This document shows positions 1 through 10,175 of a DNA stretch of 64,000 nt, one piece after another. Source of the DNA: Auanema rhodensis (taxonomy: Eukaryota > Nematoda > Chromadorea > Rhabditida > Rhabditidae); assembly GCA_964057225.1 (NCBI GenBank), contig OZ059896.1:19712501-19776500 (forward strand), written 5' to 3'. Below the pieces are notes generated by a model. That model made no database searches and was not told where the DNA came from. It was given only the letters and a program-made list of their open reading frames with translations. Position numbers and translations under genes: made by a program. Position 1 is the stretch's first letter; each line of letters begins with the position of its first letter.

Positions 1-796
1 AGATCGACGCAGCTTAAAAATCCGCATCGAATGCACTATACTACATTGAGAAACGCTCAATACAAAAATTAGTTATGATCGTTTGAAAAATGATGCATTA
101 GTGTATGTTGAGTTTCCATGTACACTCAACATTGCTTCCAAAAACATTTTGACAAAAATTTTTTCGAAAAATTTCAAAATAATTTAGCAAAAAGTAGATG
201 TTTTTAGATTCCTTTTTTCAAGGCAAAGACGATGGACAATGTTATTCAACGAAAAAATTAATTCTTCAGGGTGAAAATCGAGGATATAAGTGTGAACTTA
301 TATCAGTTGATGTCTCGGTGCACTTTTAAGCTAGCGCAAATCTGATAACACAGATCGACGCAGCTTAAAAATCCGCATCAAATGCACTATACTACATTGA
401 GAAACGCTCAATACAAAAATTAGTTATGATCGTTTGAAAAATGATGCATTAGTGTATGTTGAGTTTCCGTGTACACTCAACATTGCTTCCAAAAACATTT
501 TGACAAAAATTTTTTCGAAAAATTTCAAAATAATTTAGCAAAAAGTAGATGTTTTTAGATTCCTTTTTTCAAAGCAAAGACGATGGACAATGTTATTCAA
601 CGAAAAAATTAATTCTTCAGGGTGAAAATCGAGGATATAAGTGTGAACTTATATCAGTTGATATCTCGGTGCATTTTTAAGCTAGCGCAAATCTGATAAC
701 ACAGATCGACGCAGCTTAAAAATCCGCATCGAATGCACTATACTACATTGAGAAACGCTTAATACAAAAATTAGTTATGATCGTTTGAAAAATGAT

Positions 797-863
797 GCAT
801 TAGTGTATGTTGAGTTTCCATGTACACTCAACATTGCTTCCAAAAACATTTTGACAAAAATTT
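797..863. other. Conserved block of the monomer (positions 95-161), shown in the reference copy
   Basis: Across the array I recorded about 72 variable monomer positions. Only four lie in this 67-bp block: 115 (T to A or G), 118 (A to G), 138 (C to T) and 151 (G to C). The rest of the monomer has roughly one variable site per four positions, so about 16 would be expected here. The block spans the 9-bp inverted repeat at 105-132 and the start of the phased A-tracts. Low variability in one segment is the usual mark of a protein-binding or packaging constraint in satellites, but a local effect of gene conversion could look the same. Counts are by eye. Confidence 0.6.
807..834. other. Perfect 9-bp inverted repeat with 10-nt loop (monomer positions 105-132)
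   Basis: The arms ATGTTGAGT and ACTCAACAT are exact reverse complements separated by a 10-nt loop. The pair recurs in every monomer. I saw no substitution in either arm in any copy, while the loop varies at two sites: position 115 (T to A at 5966-6316, 8422-8772, 13686-14036 and 18597-18947; T to G at 54749-55099) and position 118 (A to G at 352-702 and 1054-1404). The dyad could bind a dimeric protein or extrude as a cruciform. Neither can be shown from sequence. Confidence 0.75.
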
Positions 864-873
864 TTTCGAAAAA
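862..873. other. TTTTTCGAAAAA palindrome inside phased A/T tracts
   Basis: This is a perfect 12-bp palindrome at monomer positions 160-171, set in a run of A-tracts that start at positions 140, 154, 167, 176 and 189 (spacing 9-14 bp). Such spacing is near the helical repeat and suggests intrinsic curvature, which many AT-rich satellites show. T162G at 24563-24913 and 25967-26317, A170C at 39305-39655 and A169T at 55451-55801 break it in single lineages. Confidence 0.55.
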
Positions 874-984
874 TTTCAAAATAATTTAGCAAAAAGTAGA
901 TGTTTTTAGATTCCTTTTTTCAAGGCAAAGACGATGGACAATGTTATTCAACGAAAAAATTAATTCTTCAGGGTGAAAATCGAG

Positions 985-1006
985 GATATAAGTGTGAACT
1001 TATATC
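985..1006 (+). other. Perfect 9-bp inverted repeat with 4-nt GTGA loop (positions 283-304)
   Basis: GATATAAGT and ACTTATATC are exact reverse complements separated by GTGA. In a plus-strand transcript this would fold as a 9-bp stem closed by GUGA, which fits the stable GNRA tetraloop class. Unlike the 105-132 dyad, this stem is often altered: G283A in about 30 monomers, A300G with C304A in about 46, T298A in the right-hand domain, and A289T in two copies. That argues against strong selection on it in the array as a whole. An overlapping dyad, ATATCA-GT-TGATAT, lies at 1002-1015 (positions 300-313). Confidence 0.6.
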
Positions 1007-1755
1007 AGTTGATATCTCGGTGCATTTTTAAGCTAGCGCAAATCTGATAACACAGATCGACGCAGCTTAAAAATCCGCATCGAATGCACTATACTACATT
1101 GAGAAACGCTTAATACAAAAATTAGTTATGATCGTTTGAAAAATGATGCATTAGTGTATGTTGAGTTTCCGTGTACACTCAACATTGCTTCCAAAAACAT
1201 TTTGACAAAAATTTTTTCGAAAAATTTCAAGATAATTTAGCAAAAAGTAGATGTTTTTAGATTCCTTTTTTCAAGGCAAAGACGATGGACAATGTTATTC
1301 AACGAAAAAATTAATTCTTCAGGGTGAAAATCGAGGATATAAGTGTAAACTTATATCAGTTGATATCTCGGTGCACTTTTAAGCTAGCGCAAATCTGATA
1401 ACACAGATCGACGCAGCTTAAAAATCCGCATCGAATGCACTATACTACATTGAGAAACGCTTAATACAAGAATTAGTTATGATCGTTTGAAAAATGATGC
1501 ATTAGTGTATGTTGAGTTTCCATGTACACTCAACATTGCTTCCAAAAACATTTTGACAAAAATTTTTTCGAAAAATTTCAAAATAATTTAGCAAAAAGTA
1601 GATGTTTTTAGATTCCTTTTTTCAAGGCAAAGACGATGGACAATGTTATTCAACGAAAAAATTAATTCTTCAGGGTGAAAATCGAGGATATAAGTGTGAA
1701 CTTATATCAGTTGATGTCTCGGTGCACTTTTAAGCTAGCGCAAATCTGATAACAC

Positions 1756-3509
1756 AGATCGACGCAGCTTAAAAATCCGCATCAAATGCACTATACTACA
1801 TTGAGAAACGCTTAATACAAAAATTAGTTATGATTGTTTGAAAAATGATGCATTAGTGTATGTTGAGTTTCCATGTACACTCAACATTGCTTCCAAAAAC
1901 ATTTTGACAAAAATTTTTTCGAAAAATTTCTAAATAATTTAGCAGAAAGTAGATGTTTTTAGATTCTTTTTTTCAAGGCAAAGACGATGGACAATGTTAT
2001 TCAACGAAAAAATTAATTCTTCAGGGTGAAAATCGAGGATATATGTGTGAACTTATATCAGTTGATATCTCGGTGCATTTTTAAGCTAGCGCAAATCTGA
2101 TAACACAGATCGACGCAGCTTAAAAATCCGCATCGAATGCATCATACTACATTGAGAAACGCTTAATACAAAAATTAGTTATGATCGTTTGAAAAATGAT
2201 GCATTAGTGTATGTTGAGTTTCCATGTACACTCAACATTGCTTCCAAAAACATTTTGACAAAAATTTTTTCGAAAAATTTCTAAATAATTTAGCAGAAAG
2301 TAGATGTTTTTAGATTCTTTTTTTCAAGGCAAAGACGATGGACAATGTTATTCAACGAAAAAATTAATTCTTCAGGGTGAAAATCGAGGATATAAGTGTG
2401 AACTTATATCAGTTGATATCTCGGTGCATTTTTAAGCTAGCGCAAATCTGATAACACAGATCGACGCAGCTTAAAAATCCGCATCGAATGCATCATACTA
2501 TATTGAGAAACGCTTAATACAAAAATTAGTTATGATCGTTTGAAAAATGATGCATTAGTGTATGTTGAGTTTCCATGTACACTCAACATTGCTTCCAAAA
2601 ACATTTTGACAAAAATTTTTTCGAAAAATTTCAAAATAATTTAGCAAAAAGTAGATGTTTTTAGATTCCTTTTTTCAAGGCAAAGACGATGAACAATGTT
2701 ATTCAACGAAAAAATTAATTCTTCAGGGTGAAAATCGAGGATATAAGTGTGAACTTATATCAGTTGATATCTCGGTGCATTTTTAAGCTAGCGCAAATCT
2801 GATAACACAGATCGACGCAGCTTAAAAATCCGCATCGAATGCATCATACTACATTGAGAAACGCTTAATACAAAAATTAGTTATGATCGTTTGAAAAATG
2901 ATGCATTAGTGTATGTTGAGTTTCCATGTACACTCAACATTGCTTCCAAAAACATTTTGACAAAAATTTTTTCGAAAAATTTCAAAATAATTTAGCAAAA
3001 AGTAGATGTTTTTAGATTCCTTTTTTCAAGGCAAAGACGATGGACATTGTTATTCAACGAAAAAATTAATTCTTTAGGGTGAAAATCGAGGATATAAGTG
3101 TGAACTTATATCAGTTGATATCTCGGTGCATTTTTAAGCTAGCGCAAATCTGATAACACAGATTGACGCAGCTTAAAATCCGCATCGAATGCACTATACT
3201 ACATTGAGAAACGCTTAATACAAAAATTAGTTATGATCGTTTGAAAAATGATGCATTAGTGTATGTTGAGTTTCCATGTACACTCAACATTGCTTCCAAA
3301 AACATTTTGACAAAAATTTTTTCGAAAAATTTCAAAATAATTTAGCAAAAAGTAGATGTTTTTAGATTCCTTTTTTCAAGGCAAAGACGATGGACAATGT
3401 TATTCAACGAAAAAATTAATTCTTCAGGGTGAAAATCGAGGATATAAGTGTGAACTTATATCAGTTGATGTCTCGGTGCACTTTTAAGCTAGCGCAAATC
3501 TGATAACAC
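1756..3509 (+). repeat. Five-monomer block, first copy of a local duplication
   Basis: Five monomers: G29A/A176T/A190G/C212T with A289T; C36T/T37C with A176T; C36T/T37C/C44T with G235A; C36T/T37C with A239T and C267T; and a 350-bp C5T copy. The same series without the third member follows at once in 3510-4912. The rare A289T in both first members and C267T in both A239T members show this is a duplication and not parallel mutation. Confidence 0.75.
3160..3509 (+). repeat. 350-bp monomer class (first of eight copies)
   Basis: This copy has lost one A from the A5 run at positions 16-20 and carries C5T. The other seven are at 4563-4912, 6668-7017, 9475-9824, 14388-14737, 15791-16140, 16843-17192 and 19299-19648. 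All eight have C5T, and none occurs to the right of 19648, so the deletion arose once on a C5T background and spread within domain A. C5T copies of normal length (for example 7018-7368 and 9825-10175) usually follow directly, making a p6-p7 pair. Three copies (14388, 15791, 16843) share A244C, a younger sub-branch. Confidence 0.85.
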
Positions 3510-4912
3510 AGATCGACGCAGCTTAAAAATCCGCATCAAATGCACTATACTACATTGAGAAACGCTTAATACAAAAATTAGTTATGATCGTTTGAAAAAT
3601 GATGCATTAGTGTATGTTGAGTTTCCATGTACACTCAACATTGCTTCCAAAAACATTTTGACAAAAATTTTTTCGAAAAATTTCTAAATAATTTAGCAGA
3701 AAGTAGATGTTTTTAGATTCTTTTTTTCAAGGCAAAGACGATGGACAATGTTATTCAACGAAAAAATTAATTCTTCAGGGTGAAAATCGAGGATATATGT
3801 GTGAACTTATATCAGTTGATATCTCGGTGCATTTTTAAGCTAGCGCAAATCTGATAACACAGATCGACGCAGCTTAAAAATCCGCATCGAATGCATCATA
3901 CTACATTGAGAAACGCTTAATACAAAAATTAGTTATGATCGTTTGAAAAATGATGCATTAGTGTATGTTGAGTTTCCATGTACACTCAACATTGCTTCCA
4001 AAAACATTTTGACAAAAATTTTTTCGAAAAATTTCTAAATAATTTAGCAGAAAGTAGATGTTTTTAGATTCTTTTTTTCAAGGCAAAGACGATGGACAAT
4101 GTTATTCAACGAAAAAATTAATTCTTCAGGGTGAAAATCGAGGATATAAGTGTGAACTTATATCAGTTGATATCTCGGTGCATTTTTAAGCTAGCGCAAA
4201 TCTGATAACACAGATCGACGCAGCTTAAAAATCCGCATCGAATGCATCATACTACATTGAGAAACGCTTAATACAAAAATTAGTTATGATCGTTTGAAAA
4301 ATGATGCATTAGTGTATGTTGAGTTTCCATGTACACTCAACATTGCTTCCAAAAACATTTTGACAAAAATTTTTTCGAAAAATTTCAAAATAATTTAGCA
4401 AAAAGTAGATGTTTTTAGATTCCTTTTTTCAAGGCAAAGACGATGGACATTGTTATTCAACGAAAAAATTAATTCTTTAGGGTGAAAATCGAGGATATAA
4501 GTGTGAACTTATATCAGTTGATATCTCGGTGCATTTTTAAGCTAGCGCAAATCTGATAACACAGATTGACGCAGCTTAAAATCCGCATCGAATGCACTAT
4601 ACTACATTGAGAAACGCTTAATACAAAAATTAGTTATGATCGTTTGAAAAATGATGCATTAGTGTATGTTGAGTTTCCATGTACACTCAACATTGCTTCC
4701 AAAAACATTTTGACAAAAATTTTTTCGAAAAATTTCAAAATAATTTAGCAAAAAGTAGATGTTTTTAGATTCCTTTTTTCAAGGCAAAGACGATGGACAA
4801 TGTTATTCAACGAAAAAATTAATTCTTCAGGGTGAAAATCGAGGATATAAGTGTGAACTTATATCAGTTGATATCTCGGTGCATTTTTAAGCTAGCGCAA
4901 ATCTCATAACAC
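3510..4912 (+). repeat. Four-monomer block, second copy of the local duplication
   Basis: Monomers at 3510, 3861, 4212 and 4563 match those at 1756, 2107, 2809 and 3160. The counterpart of 2458-2808 is missing, so either this copy lost one monomer by unequal exchange or the first gained one. The last member differs at its 3' end (A312, T323, and C at 344), joining into the p1 class of the next repeat. Confidence 0.7.
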
Positions 4913-7368
4913 AGATCGACGCAGCTTAAAATTCCGCATCGAATGCACTATACTACATCGAGAAACGCTTAATACAAAAATTAGTTATGATCGTTTGAAA
5001 AATGATGCATTAGTGTATGTTGAGTTTCCATGTACACTCAACATTGCTTCCAAAAACATTTTGACAAAAATTTTTTCGAAAAATTTCAAAATAATTCAGC
5101 AAAAAGTAGATGTTTTTAGATTCCTTTTTTCAAGGCAAAGACGATGGACAATGTTATTCAACGAAAAAATTAATTCTTCAGGGTGAAAATCGAGGATATA
5201 AGTGTGAACTTATATCAGTTGATATATCGGTGCATTTTTAAGCTAGCGCAAATCTGATAACACAGATCGATGCAGCTTAAAAATCCGCATCGAATGCACT
5301 ATACTACATTGAGAAACGCTTAATACAAAAATTAGTTATGATCGTTTGAAAAATGATGCATTAGTGTATGTTGAGTTTCCATGTACACTCAACATTGCTT
5401 CCAAAAACATTTTGACAAAAATTTTTTCGAAAAATTTCAAAATAATTTAGCAAAAAGTAGATGTTTTTAGATTCCTTTTTTCAAGGCAAAGACGATGGAC
5501 AATGTTATTCAACGAAAAAATTAATTCTTCAGGGTGAAAATCGAGGATATAAGTGTGAACTTATATCAGTTGATATCTCGGTGCATTTTTAAGCTAGCGA
5601 AAATCTCATAACACAGATCGACGCAGCTTAAAAATCCGCATCGAATGCACTATACTACATTGAGAAACGCTTAATACAAGAATTAGTTATGATCGTTTGA
5701 AAAATGATGCATTAGTGTATGTTGAGTTTCCATGTACACTCAACATTGCTTCCAAAAACATTTTGACAAAAATTTTTTCGAAAAATTTCAAAATAATTTA
5801 GCAAAAAGTAGATGTTTTTAGATTCCTTTTTTCAAGGCAAAGACGATGGACAATGTTATTCAACGAAAAAATTAATTCTTCAGGGTGAAAATCGAGGATA
5901 TAAGTGTGAACTTATATCAGTTGATGTCTCGGTGCACTTTTAAGCTAGCGCAAATCTGATAACACAGATCGACGCAGCTTAAAAATCCGCATCAAATGCA
6001 CTATACTACATTGAGAAACGCTTAATACAAAAATTAGTTATGATCGTTTGAAAAATGATGCATTAGTGTATGTTGAGTTACCATGTACACTCAACATTGC
6101 TTCCAAAAACATTTTGACAAAAATTTTTTCGAAAAATTTCTAAATAATTTAGCAGAAAGTAGATGTTTTTAGATTCTTTTTTTCAAGGCAAAGACGATGG
6201 ACAATGTTATTCAACGAAAAAATTAATTCTTCAGGGTGAAAATCGAGGATATAAGTGTGAACTTATATCAGTTGATATCTCGGTGCATTTTTAAGCTAGC
6301 GCAAATCTGATAACACAGATCGACGCAGCTTAAAAATCCGCATCGAATGCACCATACTACATTGAGAAACGCTTAATACAAAAATTAGTTATGATCGTTT
6401 GAAAAATGATGCATTAGTGTATGTTGAGTTTCCATGTACACTCAACATTGCTTCCAAAAACATTTTGACAAAAATTTTTTCGAAAAATTTCAAAATAATT
6501 TAGCAAAAAGTAGATGTTTTTAGATTCCTTTTTTCAAGGCAAAGACGATGGACATTGTTATTCAACGAAAAAATTAATTCTTCAGGGTGAAAATCGAGGA
6601 TATAAGTGTGAACTTATATCAGTTGATATCTCGGTGCATTTTTAAGCTAGCGCAAATCTGATAACACAGATTGACGCAGCTTAAAATCCGCATCGAATGC
6701 ACTATACTACATTGAGAAACGCTCAATACAAAAATTAGTTATGATCGTTTGAAAAATGATGCATTAGTGTATGTTGAGTTTCCATGTACACTCAACATTG
6801 CTTCCAAAAACATTTTGACAAAAATTTTTTCGAAAAATTTCAAAATAATTTAGCAAAAAGTAGATGTTTTTAGATTCCTTTTTTCAAGGCAAAGACGATG
6901 GACAATGTTATTCAACGAAAAAATTAATTCTTCAGGGTGAAAATCGAGGATATAAGTGTGAACTTATATCAGTTGATATCTCGGTGCATTTTTAAGCTAG
7001 CGCAAATCTGATAACACAGATTGACGCAGCTTAAAAATCCGCATCGAATGCACTATACTACATTGAGAAACGCTTAATACAAAAATTAGTTATGATCGTT
7101 TGAAAAATGATGCATTAGTGTATGTTGAGTTTCCATGTACACTCAACATTGCTTCCAAAAACATTTTGACAAAAATTTTTTCGAAAAATTTCAAAATAAT
7201 TTAGCAAAAAGTAGATGTTTTTAGATTCCTTTTTTCAAGGCAAAGACGATGGACAATGTTATTCAACGAAAAAATTAATTCTTCAGGGTGAAAATCGAGG
7301 ATATAAGTGTGAACTTATATCAGTTGATATCTCGGTGCATTTTTAAGCTAGCGCAAATCTCATAACAC
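4913..7368 (+). repeat. Complete 7-monomer HOR unit, domain A (2456 bp)
   Basis: Classes p1 to p7 occur in order: 4913 (A20T, T47C, T185C, C314A), 5264 (C8T, C337A, G344C), 5615 (A66G, A312G, T323C), 5966 (G29A, T115A, A176T, A190G, C212T), 6317 (T37C, A239T), 6668 (C5T, 350 bp, T58C) and 7018 (C5T, G344C). The length is 7 x 351 minus 1. Because T185C removes a stop codon, the first monomer has an open frame at 4995-5186. I read this as satellite noise, not a gene. Confidence 0.8.
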
Positions 7369-10175
7369 AGATCGACACAGCTTAAAATTCCGCATCGAAT
7401 GCACTATACTACATCGAGAAACGCTTAATACAAAAATTAGTTATGATCGTTTGAAAAATGATGCATTAGTGTATGTTGAGTTTCCATGTACACTCAACAT
7501 TGCTTCCAAAAACATTTTGACAAAAATTTTTTCGAAAAATTTCAAAATAATTCAGCAAAAAGTAGATGTTTTTAGATTCCTTTTTTCAAGGCAAAGACGA
7601 TGGACAATGTTATTCAACGAAAAAATTAATTCTTCAGGGTTAAAATCGAGGATATAAGTGTGAACTTATATCAGTTGATATATCGGTGCATTTTTAAGCT
7701 AGCGCAAATCTGATAACACAGATCGATGCAGCTTAAAAATCCGCATCGAATGCACTATACTACATTGAGAAACGCTTAATACAAAAATTAGTTATGATCG
7801 TTTGAAAAATGATGCATTAGTGTATGTTGAGTTTCCATGTACACTCAACATTGCTTCCAAAAACATTTTGACAAAAATTTTTTCGAAAAATTTCAAAATA
7901 ATTTAGCAAAAAGTAGATGTTTTTAGATTCCTTTTTTCAAGGCAAAGACGATGGACAATGTTATTCAACGAAAAAATTAATTCTTCAGGGTGAAAATCGA
8001 GGATATAAGTGTGAACTTATATCAGTTGATATCTCGGTGCATTTTTAAGCTAGCGAAAATCTCATAACACAGATCGACGCAGCTTAAAAATCCGCATCGA
8101 ATGCACTATACTACATTGAGAAACGCTTAATACAAGAATTAGTTATGATCGTTTGAAAAATGATGCATTAGTGTATGTTGAGTTTCCATGTACACTCAAC
8201 ATTGCTTCCAAAAACATTTTGACAAAAATTTTTTCGAAAAATTTCAAAATAATTTAGCAAAAAGTAGATGTTTTTAGATTCCTTTTTTCAAGGCAAAGAC
8301 GATGGACAATGTTATTCAACGAAAAAATTAATTCTTCAGGGTGAAAATCGAGGATATAAGTGTGAACTTATATCAGTTGATGTCTCGGTGCACTTTTAAG
8401 CTAGCGCAAATCTGATAACACAGATCGACGCAGCTTAAAAATCCGCATCAAATGCACTATACTACATTGAGAAACGCTTAATACAAAAATTAGTTATGAT
8501 CGTTTGAAAAATGATGCATTAGTGTATGTTGAGTTACCATGTACACTCAACATTGCTTCCAAAAACATTTTGACAAAAATTTTTTCGAAAAATTTCTAAA
8601 TAATTTAGCAGAAAGTAGATGTTTTTAGATTCTTTTTTTCAAGGCAAAGACGATGGACAATGTTATTCAACGAAAAAATTAATTCTTCAGGGTGAAAATC
8701 GAGGATATAAGTGTGAACTTATATCAGTTGATATCTCGGTGCATTTTTAAGCTAGCGCAAATCTGATAACACAGATCGACGCAGCTTAAAAATCCGCATC
8801 GAATGCACCATACTACATTGAGAAACGCTTAATACAAAAATTAGTTATGATCGTTTGAAAAATGATGCATTAGTGTATGTTGAGTTTCCATGTACACTCA
8901 ACATTGCTTCCAAAAACATTTTGACAAAAATTTTTTCGAAAAATTTCAAAATAATTTAGCAAAAAGTAGATGTTTTTAGATTCCTTTTTTCAAGGCAAAG
9001 ACGATGGACATTGTTATTCAACGAAAAAATTAATTCTTCAGGGTGAAAATCGAGGATATAAGTGTGAACTTATATCAGTTGATATCTCGGTGCATTTTTA
9101 AGCTAGCGCAAATCTCATAACACAGATCGACGCAGCTTAAAATTCCGCATCGAATGCACTATACTACATCGAGAAACGCTTAATACAAAAATTAGTTATG
9201 ATCGTTTGAAAAATGATGCATTAGTGTATGTTGAGTTTCCATGTACACTCAACATTGCTTCCAAAAACATTTTGACAAAAATTTTTTCGAAAAATTTCAA
9301 AATAATTTAGCAAAAAGTAGATGTTTTTAGATTCCTTTTTTCAAGGCAAAGACGATGGACATTGTTATTCAACGAAAAAATTAATTCTTCAGGGTGAAAA
9401 TCGAGGATATAAGTGTGAACTTATATCAGTTGATATCTCGGTGCATTTTTAAGCTAGCGCAAATCTGATAACACAGATTGACGCAGCTTAAAATCCGCAT
9501 CGAATGCACTATACTACATTGAGAAACGCTTAATACAAAAATTAGTTATGATCGTTTGAAAAATGATGCATTAGTGTATGTTGAGTTTCCATGTACACTC
9601 AACATTGCTTCCAAAAACATTTTGACAAAAATTTTTTCGAAAAATTTCAAAATAATTTAGCAAAAAGTAGATGTTTTTAGATTCCTTTTTTCAAGGCAAA
9701 GACGATGGACAATGTTATTCAACGAAAAAATTAATTCTTCAGGGTGAAAATCGAGGATATAAGTGTGAACTTATATCAGTTGATATCTCGGTGCATTTTT
9801 AAGCTAGCGCAAATCTGATAACACAGATTGACGCAGCTTAAAAATCCGCATCGAATGCACTATACTACATTGAGAAACGCTTAATACAAAAATTAGTTAT
9901 GATCGTTTGAAAAATGATGCATTAGTGTATGTTGAGTTTCCATGTACACTCAACATTGCTTCCAAAAACATTTTGACAAAAATTTTTTCGAAAAATTTCA
10001 AAATAATTTAGCAAAAATTAGATGTTTTTAGATTCCTTTTTTCAAGGCAAAGACGATGGACAATGTTATTCAACGAAAAAATTAATTCTTCAGGGTGAAA
10101 ATCGAGGATATAAGTGTGAACTTATATCAGTTGATATCTCGGTGCATTTTTAAGCTAGCGAAAATCTCATAACAC
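7369..10175 (+). repeat. 7-monomer HOR unit with one extra chimeric monomer
   Basis: The order is p1 (7369), p2 (7720), p3 (8071), p4 (8422), p5 (8773), an extra monomer (9124), p6 (9475) and p7 (9825). Its p1 carries private changes G9A and G273T; the latter removes a stop and extends its open frame to 7657. Its p5 ends with G344C, which elsewhere marks the p7-to-p1 junction. The p7 here has C337A/G344C and G194T. Confidence 0.75.
9124..9474 (+). repeat. Chimeric monomer: p1 head joined to p5 tail
   Basis: The 5' part has A20T and T47C (class p1) and is preceded by a G344C end. The 3' part has T at 185, A239T and a G344 end (class p5). The switch lies between positions 47 and 185. The matching place in the second copy of this segment (between 19298 and 19299) has no such monomer. 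A one-monomer insertion by unequal exchange or template switching within the array explains this. Confidence 0.7.

Larger units (their letters stand above)
703..1053 (+). repeat. Reference monomer (consensus-like, 351 bp)
   Basis: This copy carries the majority base at essentially every variable site, so I use it to number monomer positions 1-351. It has 110 G+C of 351 (31%) and 12 CpG, against about 8.6 expected from 53 C and 57 G, so CpG is not depleted. It contains an A/T-tract-rich stretch (positions 140-193), a conserved block (95-161), two hairpin-forming inverted repeats (105-132 and 283-304) and a TTTTTCGAAAAA palindrome (160-171). A GCTAGC hexamer at 330-335 and a TGTACA hexamer at 119-124 occur about once per monomer. 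The GCTAGC is lost in the monomer at 41411-41761. A 34-codon frame from TTG at position 83 is closed by TAG at 185-187 in most copies. Confidence 0.9.

Noticed and set aside
985-1015. TATA-like motifs (GATATAAG, TTATATC) as promoters
   Set aside because: They are part of the inverted repeats in an AT-rich monomer and recur every 351 bp. Nothing downstream needs a promoter.
703-1053. CENP-B box in the monomer
   Set aside because: TTCG at positions 163-166 followed by A at 171 matches the first half of the vertebrate box, but the required CGGG is replaced by TCAA. No better match was seen on either strand by eye.
4995-5186. 63-codon plus-strand open frames in single monomers (4995-5186, 7451-7657, 10258-10449, 14820-15011, 15171-15362, 17275-17466, 17626-17817, 20082-20273, 53076-53267, 54831-55022)
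   Set aside because: Each lies in a satellite monomer that happens to have lost the TAG at positions 185-187 (T185C, or T185A/A186G). They begin at TTG, have no promoter or related protein that I recognise, and the frame is closed in nearly all other copies. The one ending at 7657 is longer only because G273T removes the next stop.
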